Of a DNA stretch of 53,893 bases, positions 26,158 through 33,936 are shown in pieces. Location: NCBI GenBank assembly GCA_945868435.1, contig CAMBLG010000015.1:1-53893 (forward strand), read 5' to 3'. Position 1 is the stretch's first letter. Each line of letters opens with the position of its first letter. The stretch is from an uncultured Lachnospiraceae bacterium. Its GTDB lineage: Bacteria; Bacillota; Clostridia; Lachnospirales; Lachnospiraceae. The position numbers and the translations under genes are program-made. The notes below the pieces were generated by a model. That model ran no database searches and was not told where the DNA came from. It worked only from the letters and a program-made list of their open reading frames with translations.

Positions 26158-27270
26158 CTAACGATGGTACTTGTTTTTTTGCTTCTCCTCATACATCATT
26201 GCATCCGCTCTCTTGACAACCTGCTCAATCTCACTTCCTGCCCCCGCAGCATATCCAACCGAAGCAGACAATGTAATTCGGGATTTCTTATTGGCAAATT
26301 CCAAACACCCTTTCCAACGGTCTACAATATCACTTACGGTTTCCAGATCAACGTTCTCCAGGACAGCGACAAATTCATCGCCTCCGATTCGATACACGTA
26401 ATCCTTAACCCTCACAGACTGGTGTATGGTTTGCGCAATACCGCTAATCAGCAAATCCCCCTTCTCATGCCCTTTATTGTCATTGGTCTCTTTCAACCCA
26501 TTCACATCCCAGAAAATGACGCCAATCCGCTCTACCGATGGGTAATAATTCTCAACCATGTCAAGATATTTGTTTCGATTATAGAGCTGTGTCATCTCGT
26601 CCGTCTCACTTAAATGGCGAAATTCCTGCTCACGAACCGCCTGTTCGTGCATACACTGTGAGATGTGCTGTATCACCGGCCAGATAACAAGAAGAATCAT
26701 ACACCTCGGCAATACGTAAAACAACGGCAGGGTGATCCACGGGTTCGGATTCAACACGCCAAAATCCACCAATCCGGAGGCTTCATCCACATACTTTCCC
26801 ATGACACCATTGGTCAAGCAAACCATGTTCGCATCACACACACCCAGATAATATCCGGCCATTACAATAATGAAAATACTGATGACAGACAAGATGTAAG
26901 AAAATACCGCCACCTTCCTGTCCGAGTACTGACAGGCGTACAAAATCGGCAGAATGGAAATCAGTACCACATGGTATGTTAACATGACACCCATAATTGT
27001 GGTAATTACCACGGTGGCAAAAATCAGCATATATTTAATCCACCATTTATCATCTCCGACGATCCGTACTATACCAAATATAATAACAAAACACGCACAG
27101 GTTCCACTGAAGGCGATTGCAACAAGCTCCAGGTCCACAATAAATATATTGGCCAGATCCAATAATAACACTACGCCGGAAACCAATAGTGTAATCAGTA
27201 TACATTTTATGGTAAAACGGTTGGCCTTCGCTTCCTCGCTGGCACTATAGACTGTTTTTGCTCTCTGCAT
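26158..27270 (-). CDS. Membrane-bound diguanylate cyclase (GGDEF)
   Basis: 370 residues. About six N-terminal hydrophobic segments (20-200) form a membrane sensor of unknown ligand. A short coil leads to a GGDEF domain (205-365): ETDEMTQLYNRNKYLD, FWDVNGLKETND and the intact active site RIGGDEFVAVLE. The sequence RVKD lies five residues before GGDEF, the usual position and pattern (RxxD) of the inhibitory c-di-GMP site. Expected to make c-di-GMP at the inner membrane. The ATG follows AGAGGA. It begins 27 bases after the lactate dehydrogenase stop, so the two are probably co-transcribed. Confidence 0.92.
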   Translation of the reverse strand: MQRAKTVYSASEEAKANRFTIKCILITLLVSGVVLLLDLANIFIVDLELVAIAFSGTCACFVIIFGIVRIVGDDKWWIKYMLIFATVVITTIMGVMLTYHVVLISILPILYACQYSDRKVAVFSYILSVISIFIIVMAGYYLGVCDANMVCLTNGVMGKYVDEASGLVDFGVLNPNPWITLPLFYVLPRCMILLVIWPVIQHISQCMHEQAVREQEFRHLSETDEMTQLYNRNKYLDMVENYYPSVERIGVIFWDVNGLKETNDNKGHEKGDLLISGIAQTIHQSVRVKDYVYRIGGDEFVAVLENVDLETVSDIVDRWKGCLEFANKKSRITLSASVGYAAGAGSEIEQVVKRADAMMYEEKQKNKYHR

Positions 27271-27297
27271 TCATCTGTCCTCTTGTACAAATCCACA

Positions 27298-28326
27298 CTA
27301 CATGTCTTTTATATTATCCACGGCATGCAAAGCCTCGTCAAGTACCTTTTTTAAGGTTGCTGCGGACTCGTGCAGCGCTGTCACTTCATCCTGATCCAAT
27401 GTGATGGGAACCTTGGTCTCGTATCCATCCTTTCCGACAATGCAGGGCATGCTGAGCACTACATCATCAATTCCGTATTCTCCATGCATCATCGTTGAAA
27501 TAGGAAGAATCGACTTTTCATCCCGGATGATTGCCTCACATATGCGCTTCACTGACATGGCAATTCCATAATAGGTTGCTCCTTTTCTGGAAATAATCTC
27601 ATATGCACTTCTTCGAACCTCTTCGGCAATGCGCTCCGTTGACTCCACGTGATTGTAGTGACCTCTCATCTCACAGAAATCATCCAGTGGGATTCCCGAT
27701 ATATTGGCACTGCTCCACGCCGCAATCTCACTGTCTCCATGCTCCCCTACGATAAAGGCGTGCACGCTTCGGCTGTCCACAGACAAATGCTGTCCCAATA
27801 TTGCCTTCAACCGCGCACTGTCCAGCACTGTCCCCGATCCGATGACGCGATGTTCCGGATATCCACTGATCTTCAAAGCCGCATAAGTCAGAATATCCAC
27901 CGGATTGGCCACCACAAGAAGAATACCGGCAAAATTCCGCTTGACGATCTCCGGTATAATAGATCTGAAAATCGCGATATTTTTGTGCACCAGATCCAGT
28001 CTGGTCTCCTCCGGCTTCTGGTTTGCTCCCGCAGTAATAATAATGATGGCGGCATCTGCTATATCATCATAGCTTCCTGCATAAATCTGCATTGGTCTGG
28101 TAAACGGGATTCCATGAGAAATATCATAGGCCTCTCCAATTGCTTTCTCCTCGTTTGCATCCAACAGAACCATCTCTGTAAAGAGAGCGCTCTGCATCAG
28201 CGCAAAGGCGGAAGCGGAACCTACAAACCCACATCCGATAATTGCGACTTTTCTGTTATTTACCGTTCCATTTTTGTTAATCTTTGATTTAACTTCTTTA
28301 TTCTCTGTATTATTTTCTGTGCACAT
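27298..28326 (-). CDS. ldh: L-lactate dehydrogenase
   Basis: Reduces pyruvate to L-lactate with NADH; cytosolic tetramer. 342 residues. The Rossmann motif IIGCGFVGSASAFALM starts at about residue 26, after a polar extension (CTENNTENKEVKSK) that is unusual for the family. Also seen: the coenzyme-specific acidic residue LLDANEEKA, AGANQKPEETRLDLV with the substrate Arg, VANPVDILTY, and the catalytic His in VGEHGDSEIA, as in LDH rather than malate dehydrogenase. I chose the ATG at 28326, after GAGGGAGAG, over the frame start at 28365. Followed closely by a GGDEF gene. Confidence 0.93.
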   Translation of the reverse strand: MCTENNTENKEVKSKINKNGTVNNRKVAIIGCGFVGSASAFALMQSALFTEMVLLDANEEKAIGEAYDISHGIPFTRPMQIYAGSYDDIADAAIIIITAGANQKPEETRLDLVHKNIAIFRSIIPEIVKRNFAGILLVVANPVDILTYAALKISGYPEHRVIGSGTVLDSARLKAILGQHLSVDSRSVHAFIVGEHGDSEIAAWSSANISGIPLDDFCEMRGHYNHVESTERIAEEVRRSAYEIISRKGATYYGIAMSVKRICEAIIRDEKSILPISTMMHGEYGIDDVVLSMPCIVGKDGYETKVPITLDQDEVTALHESAATLKKVLDEALHAVDNIKDM

Positions 28327-28420
28327 ATAAGTTCTCTCCCTCACTTGTTCTATGTACACTAGCATTTCCCAATATCATTTTTTTATTACAGAGCGAAGTT
28401 ATTCTTTTTCAAATCTAAAA

Positions 28421-29185
28421 TTAATATTCCCATTTTTCAAAGGAATCAACCGAATAATCCGCATTCGGTGCCGCATCATTTGCCGGGGAAATATTGGAAT
28501 TCACATAAAAGGTATGCATCCCCGCCTGGGTTGCACCTAAAATGTCCGTTCTGGAATCATTCCCCACGAACAGCGTACGTTCTACCGCAAGATGATATCG
28601 ATCCACCAGAATTCCAAAGAACCGCGGATCCGGCTTCTTAGTCCGATAATCGGAAGAAATCAAGATATCATCAAAATACTGGGCTATCTCCAGCGTATGC
28701 ATCTCATACTCCGTAAAAATGCGCTGGGCGTTGGACAACAGGTAGACCTTCTTCCCCTGCTTTTTTAAGCTTTCAAGCATCTGGGCTGTTCCCGGATACA
28801 CCCGTACATACTCTGTAGAAAGAACCCTGAAAAACTGTCCTGCATGCACCGCCAATGCCTCGTCTGCCTCTACTCCCTTTTCCCGGAATAACGCCGAAAA
28901 TACATCCGTAATCTCAATCTCCGGAGATGCCTCGTGCGCATATTTCGGATCATCCTCCAAAGTCTTCTTCAGTTCCTGTTCTTTTCCGTTCACCAGCTCC
29001 CCATACCGCTTCTTTAATTCCATCGGCTCATAGGGTGCATCATAATATCCGTAAAACAGCGCAAGCTTCTCCCACACCATCGGCAGTTCCTCATCCGTAT
29101 GGATATCCACCAGTGTTCCATATAAATCAAATACATAGGTATCATAATCCATCGGAAGCAGTGCACTGTCCATTTTCTGTCCCAT
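28421..29185 (-). CDS. HAD-superfamily hydrolase (subfamily IA)
   Basis: 254 residues, cytosolic. Motif I DLYGTLVD with the nucleophile Asp, a helical cap (35-125), motif II YLLSNAQ, motif III lysine in SSDYRTKKPDPRFF, and motif IV VGNDSRTDILGATQAG. This is a complete phosphatase set of the YjjG/pyrimidine-nucleotidase or beta-phosphoglucomutase-like group; the substrate cannot be told. The ATG follows GAGGAGGAA. It sits downstream of sigF with a 35-bp gap and could be read through from the spoIIA operon. Confidence 0.9.
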   Translation of the reverse strand: MGQKMDSALLPMDYDTYVFDLYGTLVDIHTDEELPMVWEKLALFYGYYDAPYEPMELKKRYGELVNGKEQELKKTLEDDPKYAHEASPEIEITDVFSALFREKGVEADEALAVHAGQFFRVLSTEYVRVYPGTAQMLESLKKQGKKVYLLSNAQRIFTEYEMHTLEIAQYFDDILISSDYRTKKPDPRFFGILVDRYHLAVERTLFVGNDSRTDILGATQAGMHTFYVNSNISPANDAAPNADYSVDSFEKWEY

Positions 29186-29220
29186 CGTAGCTGTTCCTCC
29201 TCATCTTTTGTATATATCCA

Positions 29221-29964
29221 TTATACTAGCCTTTGCCTTAACTGTCCAAGTATTTTTCGTTCCATCCTGGAGACCGCCACCTGATTGGTTCCCAGAATTC
29301 TTGCCACCTCTGACTGTGTCTTATTTTCCATATAGCGCAGAGAGATGAGCCGCGCTTCCTCCTCATTCAATCGCTCCAATACCTGAGTCAAAGCAATATG
29401 ATCCAGAATCGGTGCTTCAAAGTGCTGTTTGTCTTCCAGCTGTTCTTCTAACGTCAGTCCTCCCTTCTCCTCTCCCCCCGCGACGCTGCGCTGAATGGAA
29501 TCCACCTCCATTCCTGCCTGCGTAGCCATAATGATATCTTCATAGGACAATCCTGTTTCTCTCTTTAACTCCTCAACTGACGGTTCCTTATTGTCAGTCT
29601 TTTTCATTTTTTCTCGGACGATTGCGATTTTCCTTGCATTCTCCTTAATCTGGCGACTGATATGAATCATCCCGTCATCCCTCAAAAACCGCCGGATTTC
29701 TCCCATAATCAGGGGTACGGCATATGTGGAAAATGCAAACGACAACGACGGATCAAACCGGTCAATAGCTTTGATCAGACCGATCGCTCCAATCTGATTC
29801 AGCTCCTCCACTTCCACCCCTCTGCCTATAAACCGCGCAGAAACCATATAAACAAGCCCCATATTCTCTGTAATCAGTTGTTCCCTGACCACTTTGTCTC
29901 CCTCCTGTGCTCTTGCAATGGCGGTTCTCCATGCTGTATCATCTGTAGCTGCATTATTCTTCAC
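29221..29964 (-). CDS. sigF: Forespore sigma factor SigF
   Basis: RNA polymerase sigma-70 factor that starts forespore gene expression after septation. 247 residues. Regions 2-4 are intact: EELNQIGAIGLIKAIDRFDPS and FSTYAVPLIMGEIRRFLRDD (region 2), a short region 3 with DKEPSVEELKRETGLSYEDI-like sequence, and the -35 recognition helix-turn-helix NKTQSEVARILGTNQVAVSR. The first 11 nucleotides overlap spoIIAB. Its activity is expected to be held by SpoIIAB and freed by SpoIIAA. Confidence 0.95.
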   Translation of the reverse strand: MKNNAATDDTAWRTAIARAQEGDKVVREQLITENMGLVYMVSARFIGRGVEVEELNQIGAIGLIKAIDRFDPSLSFAFSTYAVPLIMGEIRRFLRDDGMIHISRQIKENARKIAIVREKMKKTDNKEPSVEELKRETGLSYEDIIMATQAGMEVDSIQRSVAGGEEKGGLTLEEQLEDKQHFEAPILDHIALTQVLERLNEEEARLISLRYMENKTQSEVARILGTNQVAVSRMERKILGQLRQRLV

Positions 29965-30394
29965 AGCCCTCCGCTATGTATTTGGTCAGAATGATCCGTG
30001 TTCCTTTTCCTTTTCTACTCTCCACAAGGAGCTTGTCCATGAAAGCTTCCATGAAAGAAAATCCCATACCGGATCGCTCCAGCTCCGGTTTCGAAGTGTA
30101 AAACGGCTGCATCGCCTGTTCCACATCGTCAATTCCAACTCCCTCATCCTCCACAATGACGGTCAGTTCTTCGCCATTTCGCTCGCATACAAGCTTTACC
30201 TGCCTGCTCTCATCGTTGTATCCGTGTATGATTGCATTGGTCACGGCCTCTGATACCGCTGTCTTCACATCCGCCAGCTGCTCCAACGTGGGATTCATCT
30301 CTGTCATAAACGCTGCCACGAGCATGCGTGCCAACCCCTCATTTACCGATTTTGCATCAAAGGATGCTTCCATATGATTCCGTATCTCTTCCAT
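29954..30394 (-). CDS. spoIIAB: Anti-sigma F factor / serine kinase SpoIIAB
   Basis: A GHKL-fold kinase that binds and inactivates SigF and phosphorylates SpoIIAA. 146 residues. The N-box EAVTNAIIHGY, the G1 box VEDEGVGIDD, the ATP lid AMQPFYTSKPELERSGMGF and the final helix are all present. The ATG follows GGGAGG. Middle gene of the three-gene spoIIA operon, 14 bases after spoIIAA and overlapping sigF. Confidence 0.95.
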   Translation of the reverse strand: MEEIRNHMEASFDAKSVNEGLARMLVAAFMTEMNPTLEQLADVKTAVSEAVTNAIIHGYNDESRQVKLVCERNGEELTVIVEDEGVGIDDVEQAMQPFYTSKPELERSGMGFSFMEAFMDKLLVESRKGKGTRIILTKYIAEGCEE

Positions 30395-30408
30395 CTCTAC
30401 CTCCCATT

Positions 30409-30717
30409 TTAGAAATCTGTACGTACAATTCGGTCAAGTCCCGATTTTTCAAATATCCTCTTTGCACGGTCACCCATGTGGATTGCAAATACATCTCCAT
30501 GATACAACTCCATGGTATGCTTTCTCCCGATCATCACACCGATCACGGAGCTGTCCATAAACTCGGTATTGGTAAAATCAAATACTACCTGTCTGACATG
30601 CCACGAATCAATGAGAAAGTCAATTTCCCTGCTGATACTCTTGGCCACATGGTGATCCACCTCCTGCGGCATCGGCACAAACAGGCTCTCCTTTTCAATC
30701 CTGTACTGTAGTTCCAT
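30409..30717 (-). CDS. spoIIAA: Anti-anti-sigma factor SpoIIAA
   Basis: A 102-residue STAS-domain protein. In its unphosphorylated form it releases SigF from SpoIIAB. The phosphorylated Ser lies in FMDSSVIGVM (second Ser, about residue 57); the usual motif is DSSG, so the Gly to Val change is notable. The remaining STAS core (QVVFDFTN, RAKRIFEKSGLD) is normal. First gene of spoIIA. The gap before it holds a terminator of the upstream gene, so the sporulation promoter must lie within or close to that hairpin; I could not place it. Confidence 0.93.
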   Translation of the reverse strand: MELQYRIEKESLFVPMPQEVDHHVAKSISREIDFLIDSWHVRQVVFDFTNTEFMDSSVIGVMIGRKHTMELYHGDVFAIHMGDRAKRIFEKSGLDRIVRTDF

Positions 30718-30739
30718 GTTCTTCTCCCTTCCCTATAAT

Positions 30740-30777
30740 TAGAAAAAGACACCAGCAGCTTTCGCTCTGATGTCTTT
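30740..30777 (-). terminator. Rho-independent terminator upstream of spoIIA
   Basis: On the minus strand AAAGACATCAG pairs with CTGGTGTCTTT, with an inner GC pair closed by a GAAA tetraloop, followed by TTTTTC. It ends the zinc-ribbon/TPR gene. Confidence 0.85.
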
Positions 30778-30804
30778 TGTAAACATTCCTGATTCTGTTG
30801 TATG

Positions 30805-32172
30805 TTACTCCTGGGCATCTACATAATTCTGCGCAGTACGTGCCCGTTCCGTATTCGGATAATTGTCGATCACATACTGGTAATACGGTCTTGCCGATGC
30901 CAGATCACCACTCTTGCGGTATGCCTGTGCAAGGTAGTAGGCTGCATTGCCCTCTCCATAATCCTCCTGCTCATCTACCACCTTCTGCAGGCAGCCGATG
31001 GCATCTTCATAATGCCCATTAGAGTAATAGCTGTAGCCTTCATTATAAAGTGTCTCCAGATACTTCTCCTGTACTTCCGCATTCAGTTCCTTATATATCT
31101 TTTTTGCACTCTTGGAAAGGTATGCAGTATCGACTTCCTCCAACGCATCCCCGGCAGTCACAGTATCCCCGGATGAATATGCCACATATGCCTTCAAAAG
31201 CTTTTCGTAAGTACCAATCTGGTCTTGAACCTTTTCGTTGTTATTGGCTTCCTCTTCCAAATCCCCCTGCAATTCCTCAATCTGTGCTTCCAGCTGCTTG
31301 ATGGTCTGTCCGTTGGTAGACACCATATCACTGGCCTCCAACAGCTTCTTCTGAGCTTCCGCATTCACCTTGCTTCGCACACTCGGGACAATTAAAAAGG
31401 AAGTAACTGCTGCACCGATAATCAGGCCGATTACTATGGAAATCAAAGTGGAACCCAGAGAGGATTCCTTAAACCGCTTCGGCATGATAATGGTCTCATT
31501 GCCGCTCTGATACGAAATCAGGTCATCCTCTTTCGGTTTCTTGGATGCCCCGCTCTCCTTTAATCTGGCATTGACTTCCTTGAGATATCGAAGCGTCATG
31601 GTGTTATTGGCGTCAATTCGTCCGGCATTGCGCAGGGTCTTCTTGGCCAAATCCAATCTACCATCCTGCATGTAAAGGAGAGCCAGTAATTGATGTCCTT
31701 TTACCAGTTTCGGATTCAGAGCCAGCACCTTCTTCAACTGAATGATAGCCAGGTCTCGACTGTCCTGCCGGCAATAATGTAATGCCTGATTATATTTCTT
31801 AATCGTCTGATTAATAGTCTCCAACTGCCCACGATTCGTCTGGATATCATCCAGATAGCGATTCGCCGGATTGTCCTCCGGCTGATAGCTGCGGCTGATA
31901 ACCCATTCACTTAAAGCATCCACCGTCTCCCCCATCTCGTAGTAGACCAGACCGAGAAGATTCCGTGCCTCAATATTATTCTTATTGAATTTCAGACTCC
32001 GCTTGAGACTCTCGATTGCACCCGATAAATTCCGAACGCCGGCCTGTTGCAGCCCCTGATTATAATAAGAATTTGAGATACGAATCACCTTATGAAACAT
32101 CCTCAAATCCGCTCCACAGGACGGACAACGCTTTCCTGCTCCCGCCTCGACTCCACATCTATAGCATATCAT
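30805..32172 (-). CDS. Zinc-ribbon and TPR membrane protein
   Basis: 455 residues. Residues 3-20 hold a zinc ribbon of two CxxC pairs (CYRCG, CPSCG). TPR-like repeats follow to about 200 (GAIESLKRSLKFNKNN, DLAIIQLKKVLALNPK, RLDLAKKTLRNAGRID). One membrane helix lies at about 240-262 (GSTLISIVIGLIIGAAVTSFLIV). Outside it come a coiled coil (about 275-315) and further TPRs (YNEGYSYYSNGHYEDAIGCL, DLASARPYYQYVIDNYP). It looks like a scaffold spanning the membrane, with protein-binding domains on both sides. I chose the ATG at 32172, eight bases after AGAGGTGG. The 47-residue gene before it ends one base upstream, so translation is coupled. Confidence 0.85.
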   Translation of the reverse strand: MICYRCGVEAGAGKRCPSCGADLRMFHKVIRISNSYYNQGLQQAGVRNLSGAIESLKRSLKFNKNNIEARNLLGLVYYEMGETVDALSEWVISRSYQPEDNPANRYLDDIQTNRGQLETINQTIKKYNQALHYCRQDSRDLAIIQLKKVLALNPKLVKGHQLLALLYMQDGRLDLAKKTLRNAGRIDANNTMTLRYLKEVNARLKESGASKKPKEDDLISYQSGNETIIMPKRFKESSLGSTLISIVIGLIIGAAVTSFLIVPSVRSKVNAEAQKKLLEASDMVSTNGQTIKQLEAQIEELQGDLEEEANNNEKVQDQIGTYEKLLKAYVAYSSGDTVTAGDALEEVDTAYLSKSAKKIYKELNAEVQEKYLETLYNEGYSYYSNGHYEDAIGCLQKVVDEQEDYGEGNAAYYLAQAYRKSGDLASARPYYQYVIDNYPNTERARTAQNYVDAQE

Positions 32173-32173
32173 A

Positions 32174-32317
32174 CTAGCGTCCACCTCTGGTATCCCGCAG
32201 GATCTCTGTAATAATGTCTGTCACATCCGTCAGATCATGGTTATATATTGCATCCTCAGCCTCCTCGACCTCGAGTGACGGCTGGAAATTCTTTAATTCT
32301 TCTTCAAAATTGATCAT
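32174..32317 (-). CDS. Small acidic protein (47 residues) coupled to the TPR protein
   Basis: MINFEEELKNFQPSLEVEEA, then EDAIYNHDLTDVTDIITEIL and a basic end (RDTRGGR). Acidic, probably helical, with no membrane segment. The ATG follows GGAGG by five bases, and TAG is one base before the ATG of the TPR gene. The composition and conserved arrangement argue for a real gene, perhaps an adaptor for the TPR protein. I recognise no family. Confidence 0.7.
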   Translation of the reverse strand: MINFEEELKNFQPSLEVEEAEDAIYNHDLTDVTDIITEILRDTRGGR

Positions 32318-32328
32318 TTTATCCTCCA

Positions 32329-32364
32329 CAAAAAAGCCACTATATTTATTATAATATAGTGGCT
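32329..32364 (-). terminator. Rho-independent terminator of the FapA-like gene
   Basis: AGCCACTATAT pairs with ATATAGTGGCT around an AT-rich loop; on the minus strand TTTTTTG follows. It lies about 80 bases after the stop codon and just before the 47-residue gene. Confidence 0.85.
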
Positions 32365-32446
32365 CAGATATGCAAGCAAATTTCTATCCGGTTTTCAGAA
32401 AAAAATCGCAAAATTCGCCTTCTTTTGCAGGACCTTACGCCCTCAG

Positions 32447-33841
32447 TTACAACAAATCGTCCAATGCTGTCATCACAACATTGCCCTGACGCTTGACAAA
32501 ATCAATAGAATGCTGCTCGTCCTTGACCCGAAGCATGGTCTGGTCAATTGTGACGGTTGTTCCTGCGTATACCTCATGGATGACACGCACAAACGCACCT
32601 TTTCCTCTCTCGACAATATCATTCAACCGATCCAGCGCCTTGGTATCCGAAGCAATCTCAGCCTGTTTCGTCATCTTCGTACGCAGCAGCGCAATACGCC
32701 GTTCATCTGTGCTGATATTGATTCCTTTCTCATGTGCAATCGTTTCCAACTGGGTAAGCCCTTCCGTAATCTTCTTGAGCATGGCATTGGCATCTGCCAA
32801 CCGACCTTGAATGTCAATGATCTCCTTAAGCACTTCCGTGCTGGCACCAACATGAACCTGTGTTTTCACCTCATTCACATTCCCCAGGGTATTCACCTCG
32901 ATTCCACTGGTCCCGTATGCATACCCTCCCACAAGGCTCGCACGCTTGCCTTCCATATAGATTCTGTCATAGCTGACCATATTGCAGCTCAATGCGGATT
33001 CCACTTCGATAAAACCCTCTGCCTCAATGGTACTATACTCAAAAAATTTGGCATGAATATTTCCCTTGGAACGAATGACAGCTTTATAGGCACCCAACAC
33101 ACCGCCTCGCAGCACAATGTCTTTCCCCGCCTCAATCGTGCAGGCCTCACATAAACCATCCACTGTAATGGAACCGGTGGCCTTCACCACTGCACCTACC
33201 GAAACATTGCCATGAACGATGACATCTCCTCGAAAATCAATATTACCGGTTCGGACATCCACATCTCCACTCACCTCATAGACCGATAAAATCTGAATAC
33301 GGTCGTTTTTCATCTCGATCTTGCCGGTGATATCTGCCGTATACGTATGATTATCCGCAGAGCGCGAAAATCCCTTACCGGATAACGGAGGCTGCGGCCT
33401 TCCTCTCTTGGCTAACACAGGTCTGCCTGTAACCGCAACGCCATCCACGCCGTCAATGGGATCCGTATAAGTCGCAATAACCTGCCCCTCTTCCACCATC
33501 TCGATGGTGTGAATACTCCAATAGTCAACAGAGCCATCCTCACGAACGGTTGGTTTGTTGTTCAGATCCATATTAAAATTGTACTGATAGAATCCATCCT
33601 GCCCGTCAACGGGCTTCGTTCCCTTTGCAATACGCACTTCGCGGCCAAATATCCGACCATTGATCATGCGCTCGACCGCTGCCTCATCCACGCCATGATT
33701 CACACGGGACTTCTGGATGAAGGCCATAACTTCCTCCTTGGTATAGGGCTCCCCAGGAGGCGGTGGTGGCAAAAGAAGAAACGCTTCCATCTCGTCTGCC
33801 GAGATTCTCACTTTGGATTCATTGTTATCCGTTAACGCCAT
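32447..33841 (-). CDS. FapA-family protein (DUF342, polymer-forming-like beta-helix)
   Basis: 464 residues, cytosolic. The N-terminal FapA domain (about 60-170) has NGRIFGREVRIAKGTKPVDG, a hallmark, and TYTDPIDGVDGVAVTG. Next is a right-handed beta-helix of short repeated strands (about 190-330: GDVDVRTGNIDFRGDVIVHG, GSITVDGLCEACTIEAG). A helical C-terminal part (345-420) follows. In flagellated species relatives affect polar flagellar assembly, but in Firmicutes the role is unclear. The ATG follows GGAG by six bases; it has its own promoter and terminator. Confidence 0.9.
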   Translation of the reverse strand: MALTDNNESKVRISADEMEAFLLLPPPPPGEPYTKEEVMAFIQKSRVNHGVDEAAVERMINGRIFGREVRIAKGTKPVDGQDGFYQYNFNMDLNNKPTVREDGSVDYWSIHTIEMVEEGQVIATYTDPIDGVDGVAVTGRPVLAKRGRPQPPLSGKGFSRSADNHTYTADITGKIEMKNDRIQILSVYEVSGDVDVRTGNIDFRGDVIVHGNVSVGAVVKATGSITVDGLCEACTIEAGKDIVLRGGVLGAYKAVIRSKGNIHAKFFEYSTIEAEGFIEVESALSCNMVSYDRIYMEGKRASLVGGYAYGTSGIEVNTLGNVNEVKTQVHVGASTEVLKEIIDIQGRLADANAMLKKITEGLTQLETIAHEKGINISTDERRIALLRTKMTKQAEIASDTKALDRLNDIVERGKGAFVRVIHEVYAGTTVTIDQTMLRVKDEQHSIDFVKRQGNVVMTALDDLL

Positions 33842-33872
33842 ACACGACTCCTAAATTTGATAATATATGACT

Positions 33873-33901
33873 ATTGTACCATCCCGCTTCTGAAAATTCA
33901 A
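33873..33901 (-). promoter_or_regulatory. Promoter of the FapA-like gene
   Basis: On the minus strand TTGAAT (33901-33896), a 17-base spacer, and TACAAT (33878-33873) preceded by TGG (extended -10); about 30 bases before the ATG. Confidence 0.75.
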
Positions 33902-33936
33902 TTTCTATCTACGATTTTCGCTTTTTTTCTGAAAAT

